64,000 bases of DNA from Planctomycetota bacterium (lineage in GTDB: Bacteria > Planctomycetota > UBA1135 > GCA-002686595). The notes beneath the pieces were generated by a model that worked only from the letters and a program-made list of their open reading frames with translations, was not told the origin of the DNA and made no database searches. Both the position numbers and the translations under genes were made by a program. Where the stretch lies: positions 124,001-188,000 of the forward strand of contig JADJQU010000011.1 of NCBI GenBank assembly GCA_016712565.1, read 5' to 3'. Shown here in pieces: positions 19,956-28,936 of this stretch (position 1 is the first letter of the stretch; every line of letters starts with the position of its first letter).

Positions 19956-21157
19956 GATCGATGTGCTGGAGACTCTGGAACCGGCCCGCCGCCCTGCGGC
20001 GCGCCGCCGTCACGGTCGGCGTCGTCGGCCTGGCCGCGGTGCTGGGCTTCTCGAACCAGGAACCGGGACGCAAGCCGGGCCAGGTCGCGGGCGAGGCCCC
20101 AGCCCGGCGCGAGAGCAGCGTCATCGTCGTCACGCCCGAGCAGGCTCAGGCGGTGGAACGGGGGCTCGCCTGGCTCCACGACCACCAGAATTCCGACGGC
20201 AGCTGGACCGCGAAGATCGGCTACAAGGTCAACACGAACTACCAGTACACCGAGGACAAGCGCGGCCACGTGGGCGTCACGGGCCTCGCGGGCATGGCCT
20301 TCCTCGCCGGCGGCCACGTGCCCGGCCGCGGACCCTACGGCGCCGACGTGGAGCGCGCCCTGGACTTCGTGCTCTCCTGCGTGCAGGAGGACGGCTACAT
20401 CACGCACGCGGGCTCGCGCATGTACAGCCACGCCTTCGCCACGCTCTTCCTGGCGGAGATCTGCGGCATGACCGACCGGCCCGACGTGCGCGCCAAGCTG
20501 CAGCTGGCGGTGGACTTCATCGTGCACTCCCAGAACCCCGAGGGCGGCTGGCGCTACGAGCCCTATGCGGTGGAGAGCGACATGTCGATCGTGGTCTGCC
20601 AGGTGCTGGCGCTGCGCGCGGCGCGCAACAACGGCATCCGCGTGCCCAAGTCGGTGATCGACAAGGCGGCGCGCTACGTCGTCGACTCGGCGGTCACCGA
20701 GGAGAGCCTGTCCTACGGCTTCGGGCCGCGCGGGTACAGAAACGAGATCGGGTCGTTCCACTATCAGAAGCAGGACGGCTCGCGCTCCTCCTTCTCCCTG
20801 ACCGCCGCGGGCGTGACCGCCCTGCACGGCGTGGGCGTCTACTCGGCGGAGTCCATCGACGCGGGCGTGCGCTACCTGATGTCCAACCTGGACCGCTTCA
20901 ACCGCGACTCGGGCCGCTCGCGGGGCTACCACTATTTCTTCTGGTACGGCCACTACTACGCGGTCCAGGCCATGTACACCGCGGGCGGGCCGGCCTGGGA
21001 GTCCTATTTCGACAGCGTGCGCAGCGAGATCCTGCGGGGCCAGGAGAGCGACGGTTCCTGGCCCAACGACATCGGGCCGGGCCCGGCCTTCGGCACCGCG
21101 GTGGCGGTGCTGGTGTTGGAAATCCCCTACCGTCTCCTGCCCATCTTCCAGCGCTGA
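19952..21157 (+). CDS. Prenyltransferase/squalene-cyclase-like alpha-toroid protein
   Basis: 401 residues. A basic N-terminus with one hydrophobic helix (about 18-35, AAVTVGVVGLAAVLGF) acts as signal or anchor. It is followed by alpha/alpha-barrel repeats typical of the terpene-cyclase/prenyltransferase toroid fold: GLAWLHDHQNSDGSWTAKIGY, HAFATLFLAEICG, AVDFIVHSQNPEGGWRYEP, SFSLTAAGVTALHGVGVY and GQESDGSWPNDIGPGPAFGTAVAVLVLEIPYRLLPIFQR. The DxDD motif of squalene-hopene cyclase is absent, so it is not a canonical cyclase. A paralogue lies at 27658-28899 and ends with the same PIFQR. The ATG overlaps the previous TGA. Function unknown; extracytoplasmic location is likely. Confidence 0.88.
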   Translation: MRSMCWRLWNRPAALRRAAVTVGVVGLAAVLGFSNQEPGRKPGQVAGEAPARRESSVIVVTPEQAQAVERGLAWLHDHQNSDGSWTAKIGYKVNTNYQYTEDKRGHVGVTGLAGMAFLAGGHVPGRGPYGADVERALDFVLSCVQEDGYITHAGSRMYSHAFATLFLAEICGMTDRPDVRAKLQLAVDFIVHSQNPEGGWRYEPYAVESDMSIVVCQVLALRAARNNGIRVPKSVIDKAARYVVDSAVTEESLSYGFGPRGYRNEIGSFHYQKQDGSRSSFSLTAAGVTALHGVGVYSAESIDAGVRYLMSNLDRFNRDSGRSRGYHYFFWYGHYYAVQAMYTAGGPAWESYFDSVRSEILRGQESDGSWPNDIGPGPAFGTAVAVLVLEIPYRLLPIFQR

Positions 21158-21172
21158 GCGCCGCAGAATCCC

Positions 21173-23500
21173 GTGAGCACGCCCACCCCCCAAACGACCG
21201 GACTGCCGCGCACCCCCGCGCTGGAGCGCCTCTTGGCGCGCCTGTGGCGGCGGCTCTCGCTGCAGATCTGGCTGTTCGGGCTGGGCACCCTCTCGCTCTG
21301 CTCGGCGGGCTGGATCCTCTTCGCCTTCTTCGCGGACTACGGACTGCGGGTGCCCCACTCGGTGCGTCTGTTCCACGCCCTGGTGCTCGTGGCGCTGCCC
21401 GCCTTCGCGTTCTGGCGCTGGATCGTGCGGCCCCTGTCGCGGCGGCCGGACTTGGCCGGTTGCGCCGTGCTCTACGAGCGCGAGCGCCCCGCGAGCCGGG
21501 ACCTCCTGGTCAGCGCCGTGCAGCTGCAGCAGGCCGCCCAGGCGGAAGGCCATCCCGCCCTGGTGGCCGAGGTGCTCGCCGCGGCCGATCAGGCGGCCGC
21601 CCAGGGGAGCCTCGCGGGCGTGCTCGACGAGCGCCCGGCCCGGCTGCGGGCTGCCCTGGGGGGCGGCGCACTGGCGGCCCTGGGAGCGCTGGCGCTGGCC
21701 AACCCCCAGTTGGCTCGCACCTTCGCCGCTCGACTGTTCGACAGTTCCGTTCGCTGGCCCCAGCGCACGCACCTCTCCCTGGAAATCCCGCTCGGCGCCG
21801 AGCGCGCCGGCTCGACCCTGGAGGACGGCGTGCTCTCCGTGCGCATCGCCCGCGGCACGGACCTGCCGGTGCTCGTGCGCGTCAGCGGCGACGTGCCCGA
21901 GGAGCTGGAGCTGGCCGTCAGTGGCTCGACTCCGATCGAGATCTCGCCCTCCTCGGACGGCACCTTCCGCACCGTGCTGCGCGCGCTGCAGCGCGACGTG
22001 GAGCTCCGCGCTTCCGGCGGAGACGACGACGGCAGCCAGGCACGGGCACGCGTGGTGGTGCTGACGCCCCCGGACGTGGCCGGCGTGGCCCTCTCGATCG
22101 AACCGCCCGCCTACAGCGGCCGCGCGCCCAGCGTGGAGTTCGACAAGGACGTCGAGGTGCTCGCCGGTTCCAAGGTGCGCGTCGCCGTGCTCACCGAGCC
22201 CGACGATGCCCGCGCCCGCGTGCGCATCCTGCCCGCCGACAGCCTGCGGGAGCTGGAGCCCTGCCCGTTCCCCGCCCGCTCCCCCGAGGAGCCCCCGGGC
22301 CAGGGCCGTGGCCTGGAATTCACGGCCGTGGAATCCCTGCGCCTGCGCTTCGAACTGGAGGATGAGAGCGGCCTCACCAACCCCGACCCGGGCCTCTTTG
22401 CCGTGCGCGTCGCCGCGGACGAAAGGCCCCAGGTGACGATCACCACGCCCGGACGTGCCGAAGTGGACACGCTGCTCGGCGGCTGGATCCCCCTGCGGGC
22501 CCGGGCGGCCGACGAGTTCGGCATCGCCTCCATGCACTGGGAGAGCCGCGCGGCCGGCGAGGAGGCCGGGTCCGCTCCGCGGGAGCTCCCCTGGCGGCTC
22601 CTGGATCCAGAGGAGCGGGAGACCGACGAGACCCGCGCGGCCATCGCCGTGGGCTCGGTGCGCGTCGAGGTCGCCCTGCTGGGCGATGCCGCGCGTCCCG
22701 CGGGCGTGGGCTCCCAATACACGCTCGAAGTGCGCGCCCAGGACAATCGCCCCGAGGGCGGCGAGGCCTCGATCTCGCGCTCCGCGCCCCTGTCCGTGCG
22801 CGTGGTTTCCGCCGAGGAGTTCCTGCGCCGCGTCCAGGATCGACTGGCGCGGCTCAGGCTGCAGGTGGGCGAGTTGGAAACCCTGTCCCGGGACAAGGGA
22901 CGCCGCGCGCGCGAGCTCCTGGCGAGCCTGGAGTCCGATGCACCCGAGAGCGGCGTGGCGGCGGGCGATCTGGCCGCGGTCTACGCCGGCGCTCGGCGTG
23001 TGGAGGGCGACGCCCGGTCCATTGCCCGGGAGCTGTGCTCGATCGCCGAAAGCGTGCTCTACGCGCGCCTGGACACCGACGCCGACGCGGCCCTCGAAGT
23101 GCTGGATGCCGCCCTGGGCCGGGCCCCGCGCTCGGGCAGTTTCCCGGTGGAGGCCTGGCGCGCCTTCGGGGAGACCTCGCGCAACACCAGCGGCCGCGCC
23201 AGCCTCGCGGGCCAACTGGCCGGCCTGGTGGACCTGGCCCTGATCCTCGACCAGGACGACGCGCGGTCGGCGGCCAAGGCTGCGGAGCGAGCCGCCCAAG
23301 CCACGGACGTGGGCGTCGTCCACGCCGCGCTCACGGAGCACCTGCAGCTCGAGAAGCAGCTCGAGCTGCACGTGCAGGAACTGCTGGCGAGGCTCGCGGA
23401 GTGGGACAACTTCCAGTCGATCCTGTCGCTGACCAAGGACATTCTCAATCGGCAGAAGGCCCTGCGCGAACGCGCCAAGGCCGCCCTGCAGGGGAGGTAG
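21173..23500 (+). CDS. DUF4175-like membrane protein
   Basis: 775 residues, GTG start 15 bp after the toroid gene. Two transmembrane helices lie at about 37-60 and 66-83 (LQIWLFGLGTLSLCSAGWILFAFF; FHALVLVALPAFAFWRWIV), and a third near 155-172 is followed by DSSVRWPQRTHLSLEIP. Tandem beta-sandwich-like segments then appear (VALSIEPPAYSGRAPSV; LRLRFELEDESGLTN), and a long helical, probably coiled-coil C-terminus (about 550-775). This layout matches the DUF4175-like proteins found downstream of moxR in planctomycetes; the assignment rests on layout, not on a database hit. The next two genes encode coiled-coil partners. Confidence 0.78.
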   Translation: MSTPTPQTTGLPRTPALERLLARLWRRLSLQIWLFGLGTLSLCSAGWILFAFFADYGLRVPHSVRLFHALVLVALPAFAFWRWIVRPLSRRPDLAGCAVLYERERPASRDLLVSAVQLQQAAQAEGHPALVAEVLAAADQAAAQGSLAGVLDERPARLRAALGGGALAALGALALANPQLARTFAARLFDSSVRWPQRTHLSLEIPLGAERAGSTLEDGVLSVRIARGTDLPVLVRVSGDVPEELELAVSGSTPIEISPSSDGTFRTVLRALQRDVELRASGGDDDGSQARARVVVLTPPDVAGVALSIEPPAYSGRAPSVEFDKDVEVLAGSKVRVAVLTEPDDARARVRILPADSLRELEPCPFPARSPEEPPGQGRGLEFTAVESLRLRFELEDESGLTNPDPGLFAVRVAADERPQVTITTPGRAEVDTLLGGWIPLRARAADEFGIASMHWESRAAGEEAGSAPRELPWRLLDPEERETDETRAAIAVGSVRVEVALLGDAARPAGVGSQYTLEVRAQDNRPEGGEASISRSAPLSVRVVSAEEFLRRVQDRLARLRLQVGELETLSRDKGRRARELLASLESDAPESGVAAGDLAAVYAGARRVEGDARSIARELCSIAESVLYARLDTDADAALEVLDAALGRAPRSGSFPVEAWRAFGETSRNTSGRASLAGQLAGLVDLALILDQDDARSAAKAAERAAQATDVGVVHAALTEHLQLEKQLELHVQELLARLAEWDNFQSILSLTKDILNRQKALRERAKAALQGR

Positions 23501-23502
23501 AC

Positions 23503-26500
23503 ATGGGCTGCATGAAATTTCTGGGCCGCGCCGTCACCACGCTGATCTTCTGCCTCGCGACACAGGCCCCGGGCGCCGCCGCGGCGACCGCCCTCTCACC
23601 CCAGGACGGGAGCGGATTGGCGGGCATTTCCGAGGAGCAGGAACTCCTGGCGCGCCAGCTCGACCGCCTGCGGCGCACCATGGAGGCCCTGATCCCGCGC
23701 CTGGAGAAGGAAGGCCGCCCGCGCGCCCTGGAGCTGGTCAAGGCCGCGTTGGCCGAACTGGACAGCCGCCCCGAGGAGACCAAGTCGCGCACGCTGCAGG
23801 AGCTGATGGAGTCGGCCAAGTCCGGTCTCGCCAGCGGCCAAGCGGTGATGTCCCTGGAGGAACAGGAGCTCATCGTGCGCCGCCTCGACCGCTTGCTGTC
23901 GATCCTGCTCGACCGCACCAACGTCGAGGGCCTGGAGCGCTCGCTGGCCGACCTGAAGGAACTGAAGCAGATGCTCTCGGAGGCGGCCCAGCGCGAGCGA
24001 GAGCTGGAAGCCGCCACGCGGGACCTGGCGAAACGCTCCCAATCCGAGACCGCCCAGAGCGTTTCGGCCAAGCTCAACCAACTGGAGGCCAAGCAACGCG
24101 AACTGCTGGGCGCCAGCGAGCAGAGCGCCCGGCAGAACCGCGAATTGGACCTGGCGCAATTGGAGCGCGCGCTGTCGGAGCTGACCGAACGCCAGGAGCG
24201 CGACCGGGCGCTCTTGGAGAGTTTCCGGCCCGAGTCGGCCCTCCAGCTCGCGCCCGCCGTGGAGCGCCTCGATGAGGCGCGGGCCCAGGGCGCGAGGGCC
24301 GAACGCCTGCGCGCCGCGGCCCAGGAAATGCGCGAGGCCGCCCGCGCGACGCGCGACGCCCGCCGCGACGCCGCGGCCGAGGGGAGTTCCCCGGACAAGG
24401 CCAAGCCCCCGACCACGGAGGCGGAGCGCGAGGCCCGGGAGGCGCGCGCGGCCCGCGAGGCGGCCAGCGCACTGGCCGAGGAGGCCCAGCGCGAGGAGCG
24501 GCGCGAGCGCGCGGCCTCCGGCTCCCAGGATCCCAAGCCGGGCGCGAAGTCCGCGGGCGAAGCCCTGCGCAAGGGGTCCCAGGAATTGGACCAAGCCGCC
24601 CCCGCCGGACGGGAGGCCCGCGAGAAGGCGGCCGCGAGCCTGGAGCAGCAGGCCCGCGAGCTGGAGCAGGCGGCGGCGGAGTTGGAGGCCCAGGCCCAGG
24701 CGGCGCGCTCCGCGGCCGCGGAGCAACTTGCTCGCGGCCTCTCCGAGGAGCAGTCCGTGGCCGCCGAGGCCGCGCGGGCGGCGCAAGCCGCCCTCGAGCG
24801 GGCCAAGACCAGCGCCGCGAAGGCCGCGGCCTCCACGGCCAAGGCGCAGAGCGAGGCGGCCCGTTTCTCTGGGCCCCCGGGGAACACGGGGCCCACTGGG
24901 CCCGAGGCTCCCCCGGGCGCCTCCACGGAGCCCCAGGACGCCCCCTCCGCGGCCCAGGCCAAGGAACAGGCGGCGGAGGCCCTGCGCGCCACGGAGGAAT
25001 CGGCGCGCGTGCTCGAACGGGCTCTGGCGGAGGAGCGCGCCCTGCCCCAGGCGTTGTCGCGCTCCCAGGAGGACGCGGCGGCGGAGGCCCGTCGCCTCGC
25101 GCGCGCCTCGGAGGATCTGCCCCAGACCAAGGCGAGCGCCGGCGAGCAGTTGCGCCAACAGCTGGAGGACGCGGCCCAGGCCATGGGCGAGGCTTCGGAG
25201 GCTGCCCGCCAGGAGCAGGGACCGCGCTCCGCGGAAGCGGCAGGGCGCGCGGCCAAGGCCCTCGAGTCGGCCCAGGCTTCCCTTTCGGAGGCGCGCGAGG
25301 GGGCCTCGCGCACTCCCGAGGCCCAAGCGGCCGCCGCCCAGCGGTCGGCTGCCCAACAGGCCCTCGCCAAGGAAGCGAGCAGCGCCGGCGCCGAGAGCGC
25401 CTCGGCGGAGCTTTCCCAAGAAGCCCAGTCGGCCCTGGAGCAGAGCCTCGAGCAGGCCGAGCAGGCGATGCAGCGGGCCGCGGCGCGGGCCGCCGAGGGC
25501 CGCGATGCGGCCGCTTCGAGCGAGCAGCGGGAGGCCCTGGAGAAGATCGCCCAGGCCAAGCAGGCGCTCGAGCAGGGCGCGCGTCCCACCAGCGAGGCTG
25601 GACGCCAGGAGGCGGCCGCCCAGGCGCGCACCCAGGAGGAGATCAAGCAGCAGCTGCTGGAACTGGCCAAGCGCAATCAGGCTCGCAAGGGCGCCAAGCC
25701 CTCGCCCGGCCTGGATCAGGCCGCGACCGAGGCCCAGGCCGCCAAGCAGTCCCTCGAACAGGGCGAGCTCTCCGAGGCCGAGGAGGCCGAGCAGCGCGTG
25801 CAAAAGCAGCTCGAGCAGGCCAGGCAGGAGCTGGAACAGGAGGAAGACGAATACCAACGCCTGCGCCAGGAGGAGTTGCTGTTCAAGATCGGCGAGGAAC
25901 TGGAGAACCTGGCGCGCATCCACGGCGAGGCCATGACCCAGACCCGCGAGCTCGATGCCAAACGCGAGGCGGGAGCACGGCCTTCCCGCGCCCAGCGTCT
26001 GGCCCTCAAGCGCATCGCCAAGGACGAGGCCGGAATCGCCGCGCGCGCGGGCCAGATCGCCGACGCCCTGCAAGCGGAACAGACGGTCGTGTTCACCGAG
26101 GCCCTGCGCTCCATCGCCTCCGACCTGCAACGACTGTCCGTGGACCTCGACGAGTCGGGCGATTGGGAGAGCGGCGAGCGCGTGCAGCTCCTGCAGTCGG
26201 ACGTGGAGCGGGACCTGCAGCAGCTGATCGATGCTCTCAAGGCGGAGCGTCAGCGCCGCGAGGACGAAAATCGCGAGAACCAGGGGCAGAAGCCCCCCGA
26301 GGAGCAGCAGGGGGGCAAGGAACCCCTGGTGGCCGACTCCGCCGAGATCAAGCTCCTGGCCGCCCGGGAGAGCGGGACGATGCGCAGCCTGGAGCGGCTG
26401 CTCGCGCTCTACCCCGAGCTCTCGGAGCCCGGCGCCGCGGTGGATCCGCGGGTGCTGCAAGACGTGCAGCGCCTGGCCGAGCAGCACGAACGCATCACGG

Positions 26501-26556
26501 TGCTCTTCGCGAGCTTCCGCAAGAAACTGGGCCTGCCCGATCCGAGCGAACAATGA
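23503..26556 (+). CDS. Large Ala/Glu/Gln-rich coiled-coil secreted protein
   Basis: 1017 residues, ATG 23503 two bases after the previous TAG and preceded by GGGGAGG. The N-terminus (KFLGRAVTTLIFCLATQAPGAAAA) is a signal peptide, with a second Met at residue 4. Almost everything after it is predicted helix made of Ala, Glu, Gln, Arg and Ser with heptad spacing, for example ELIVRRLDRLLSILLDRTNVEG. The central part (about 260-760) is low complexity. Near residues 465-470 a short GPPGNTGPTGP collagen-like stretch interrupts it. The C-terminus (about 800-1017) is more ordinary. Rods of this kind probably span or brace the cell envelope. Such sequences also give spurious long open frames on the other strand, which I ignored. 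Confidence 0.83.
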   Translation: MGCMKFLGRAVTTLIFCLATQAPGAAAATALSPQDGSGLAGISEEQELLARQLDRLRRTMEALIPRLEKEGRPRALELVKAALAELDSRPEETKSRTLQELMESAKSGLASGQAVMSLEEQELIVRRLDRLLSILLDRTNVEGLERSLADLKELKQMLSEAAQRERELEAATRDLAKRSQSETAQSVSAKLNQLEAKQRELLGASEQSARQNRELDLAQLERALSELTERQERDRALLESFRPESALQLAPAVERLDEARAQGARAERLRAAAQEMREAARATRDARRDAAAEGSSPDKAKPPTTEAEREAREARAAREAASALAEEAQREERRERAASGSQDPKPGAKSAGEALRKGSQELDQAAPAGREAREKAAASLEQQARELEQAAAELEAQAQAARSAAAEQLARGLSEEQSVAAEAARAAQAALERAKTSAAKAAASTAKAQSEAARFSGPPGNTGPTGPEAPPGASTEPQDAPSAAQAKEQAAEALRATEESARVLERALAEERALPQALSRSQEDAAAEARRLARASEDLPQTKASAGEQLRQQLEDAAQAMGEASEAARQEQGPRSAEAAGRAAKALESAQASLSEAREGASRTPEAQAAAAQRSAAQQALAKEASSAGAESASAELSQEAQSALEQSLEQAEQAMQRAAARAAEGRDAAASSEQREALEKIAQAKQALEQGARPTSEAGRQEAAAQARTQEEIKQQLLELAKRNQARKGAKPSPGLDQAATEAQAAKQSLEQGELSEAEEAEQRVQKQLEQARQELEQEEDEYQRLRQEELLFKIGEELENLARIHGEAMTQTRELDAKREAGARPSRAQRLALKRIAKDEAGIAARAGQIADALQAEQTVVFTEALRSIASDLQRLSVDLDESGDWESGERVQLLQSDVERDLQQLIDALKAERQRREDENRENQGQKPPEEQQGGKEPLVADSAEIKLLAARESGTMRSLERLLALYPELSEPGAAVDPRVLQDVQRLAEQHERITVLFASFRKKLGLPDPSEQ

Positions 26557-27425
26557 AGCACGACCTCCGATTCGCAACCTTCCTCGCGCCCGGCGCCGCG
26601 GCCTGGGCGATTCTCTGCGCGGCTGCGCTGGCCGTGGCGGCCCAGGAACCGGTTCGACCGGGCGGACCTCCGCCCGAGGGAACGCCGAAGCCGGAACGGC
26701 CCGAGAAACCGCCGCTTGAACTCCCGCCCCTGCCCGGCGGTGCGGAGAACGACCAGCAGCGGGAACTGGTCGAGCTGTTCGGCAAGGTGGAGCGCCGGCT
26801 GCGCGCCATCGACACGCAGATGTACGAGGCTGCGGCGGGACGCGTTCCCACCAAGCCCGTGGCCGGTTCGGGCATCGAGGAGTTGCTGCGCGAGGGCAAG
26901 TCCGCCAAGACCCCCGAGAACGTGGCCGAGCTGCTGCAGAGCGCCTCCCGGGACAGCCGCCAGACCCAGTCGGACATCCTGCGCATCCTGCAGATCGCCG
27001 AGTCCATGAACTCCAAGTCCGGGTCCGGCTCCGGGGGCAAGCCCAAGCCCGGATCCGGCGGCAAGTCGCCCCTGGACCAACAGGGCAGCACGCCCCAGGG
27101 GCGCGAGGAAACGCCCACGCTGCCCGGGGAGAAGCCCGGCGGCAAACCGCCCGGGGGCAAGGAACCAGAGGGCGGGGACGGCGTGCCCGAGGACGGCAAG
27201 CGACCCGACGATCCCAACCAGCCGGCGGAGAACCGGCCCGGCGGCAAGCCGCCGGAAAAGCAGCAGGGTCCGGGCACCGGCGCTGACGGTGCCGATCGCT
27301 GGGGCGACCTGCCGGTCCGCACGCGGGAGATTTTCCGCGTCGAGGGCGCCTCGGATCTGCCGCCCCAGTACCGCGACTGGATCGACGGCTACTACCGCAG
27401 ACTGCAGAGCCTCGAGCGACGCTAG
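26553..27425 (+). CDS. Secreted Pro/Gly-rich protein with conserved C-terminal tail
   Basis: 290 residues; the ATG overlaps the TGA of the coiled-coil gene (ATGA). It has a signal peptide (ATFLAPGAAAWAILCAAALAVAA). A helical segment (ELVELFGKVERRLRAIDTQ) and a long Gly/Pro/Lys-rich linker follow, with repeated GGKPPGGK-type motifs. The last 45 residues are ordered (WGDLPVRTREIF, then DLPPQYRDWIDGYYRRLQSLE). Tails of this type occur in the last proteins of similar planctomycete clusters, as far as I know. The TAG stop (27423-27425) is the left CTAG/TA edge of a miniature inverted-repeat element. It is the last gene of the MoxR cluster and its function is unknown. Confidence 0.8.
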   Translation: MKHDLRFATFLAPGAAAWAILCAAALAVAAQEPVRPGGPPPEGTPKPERPEKPPLELPPLPGGAENDQQRELVELFGKVERRLRAIDTQMYEAAAGRVPTKPVAGSGIEELLREGKSAKTPENVAELLQSASRDSRQTQSDILRILQIAESMNSKSGSGSGGKPKPGSGGKSPLDQQGSTPQGREETPTLPGEKPGGKPPGGKEPEGGDGVPEDGKRPDDPNQPAENRPGGKPPEKQQGPGTGADGADRWGDLPVRTREIFRVEGASDLPPQYRDWIDGYYRRLQSLERR

Positions 27426-27643
27426 TGTCGTGATCCGGAAATACGGTGGCAAAGGCGGCCTGAATGCGGATTCCTGGCAAGGCGCCGCGACGACGCGTGT
27501 TCGCTGCAACACTCGGAAGGTAAGCCCCGGTGCGGCGAAGCCGCACGCGATCGACGAAGTCGGTCGCGAGGGGATCCCGGCAACGCCGCCAGGGAGGCGC
27601 AGGCGGGGCGACCTTGTCGGCGTACTTCTGGATCAGGACACTA
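27423..27643. mobile_element. Miniature inverted-repeat element 1 (IS630/mariner-like MITE)
   Basis: 221 bp bounded by imperfect terminal inverted repeats at 27423-27444 and 27622-27643 (19 of 22 positions match; the left one begins TAGTGTCGTGATCC). Both ends lie within CTAG, as expected for Tc1/mariner- or IS630-type insertion with TA duplication. The interior has no protein gene. It contains the core GGCAAGGCGC (27476-27485), a GTGTT-6-AACAC stem-loop at 27497-27512, and a perfect 7-bp hairpin GTGCGGC-GAA-GCCGCAC. The core plus stem-loop also occurs in the element at 31957-32124. The left TAG doubles as the stop codon of the preceding gene. No transposase is present in the window. Confidence 0.8.
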
Positions 27644-27657
27644 GGTGGGAGCTAAGG

Positions 27658-28899
27658 GTGGAGCTCCATCCCCTCTCGAAGGCCGTGCTCTGGGCGCTCG
27701 CCGTGCTGTCCACGGCGGGCCCGTCACGGGGCGCGCCCCCCGACGCTCGCGAGTGCGCCGCTCTCGCGCTCCACCCGGCGCTCCCGCCCGAGCGTCCCGG
27801 GGATTCCCGTGGCGGGTTCGGCCCCGCGCCGGGCCCGCGCCCGCTGGAGCCCCAGCGCCCCAACCCCTCCGCACAGGGAAGCGGCGATGGGGCGGCGGAG
27901 GCGCGCTCGGCACGGGAGGAGGCCGCCCAGGCGGCCGTGGCGAAGAGCCTCGACTACCTGGCCAAGGTGCAGTCCGCCTCCCTGGACGGCTCTCTTTCCA
28001 GCGCGCGGGCCGAGCAGGCGGTGCCCGTGCCGGTGGCCGCCCTGACCGCCCTGGCCTACATGGCCGGGGGCTCCATGCCCGGCCGCGGTCCCCATGGGGA
28101 GGAGCTCGGCCTCGCCATCGACTATCTGGTCTCGCGCTGCGATCTCGCCGCCGGCAGCGCGACCCGGGGCTACATCGCCAGCGAGGGCGACGCCCTTTCG
28201 CGCATGCACGGCCACGGCTTCGCCACGCTGGCGCTGTCCCAGGCCTTCACCATGTCCCCCTCCACGGCCCGCGGCGCGCGCGTGCGCGAGGCCCTCGAAG
28301 CCGCGGTGCACCTGATCGAGAAGAGCCAGGGTCCGGAGGGCGGCTGGTACTACCTGCCGGTGGCCTCCTATCAGCACGAGAACTCGGTCACGGTCTGTCT
28401 GGTCCAGGCCCTGCGGGGCGCCCATGGCGCCGGGATTCGCGTCGACCGCGCCGTGATCGACAAGGCCGTGGACTACATCCGTCGCTGCCAGGACGAGGAC
28501 GGTTCCTTCCGCTACGCGCTCAACGAGAAGTCCACTTCCGTGGCTCTGACGGCGGCCGGCATCGCCACGCTCAATGCGATCGGCGTCTACGACGGCCCGG
28601 TGATCGCCCGGGCGCTGGATTCGCTGGCCCGCGAACTGGTGGCCGCGGAGGACGAGCCGGAGCTGGGAGACGCGCGCTCGGCCCACTACGAGCGCCTGTA
28701 CGTGGCCCAGGCCCTGTGGCAGGCCAGCGACACGCGTCTGTGGGAGGGCTGGCGCGCGCGCACCGTGGCCGACCTCCTGGCCCAGCAATCGCCCGAGGGC
28801 GCCTGGCACGACGCCAAGTACGGCGATGCCTACGCCACGGCCATGTACAGCCTGGTGTTGTCGATCCCCCGCGGCTCGCTGCCGATCTTCCAGCGCTGA
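27658..28899 (+). CDS. Second prenyltransferase/squalene-cyclase-like alpha-toroid protein
   Basis: 413 residues, paralogue of the product at 19952-21157. The signal peptide (AVLWALAVLSTAGPSRGAP) is followed by a Pro-rich spacer to about residue 85. Toroid repeats then follow: SLDYLAKVQSASLDGS, GHGFATLALSQAFTM, AVHLIEKSQGPEGGWYYLP, YIRRCQDEDGSFRYAL and a terminal GSLPIFQR. The GTG start at 27658 is preceded by GGGAG and lies only 14 bp from the end of the miniature element. That element therefore now separates the gene from the upstream cluster and may supply or block transcription. No DxDD cyclase motif is visible. Probably secreted, function unknown. Confidence 0.85.
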   Translation: MELHPLSKAVLWALAVLSTAGPSRGAPPDARECAALALHPALPPERPGDSRGGFGPAPGPRPLEPQRPNPSAQGSGDGAAEARSAREEAAQAAVAKSLDYLAKVQSASLDGSLSSARAEQAVPVPVAALTALAYMAGGSMPGRGPHGEELGLAIDYLVSRCDLAAGSATRGYIASEGDALSRMHGHGFATLALSQAFTMSPSTARGARVREALEAAVHLIEKSQGPEGGWYYLPVASYQHENSVTVCLVQALRGAHGAGIRVDRAVIDKAVDYIRRCQDEDGSFRYALNEKSTSVALTAAGIATLNAIGVYDGPVIARALDSLARELVAAEDEPELGDARSAHYERLYVAQALWQASDTRLWEGWRARTVADLLAQQSPEGAWHDAKYGDAYATAMYSLVLSIPRGSLPIFQR

Positions 28900-28936
28900 G
28901 GGGCCGCGGCGCGGCGCGCCACGGACCGGGCGCCCC

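Noticed and set aside
27423..27643. Element 1 as a simple terminator hairpin
   Set aside because: The inverted repeats are about 180 bp apart with CTAG at both ends and no T-run, which fits a transposable element better.
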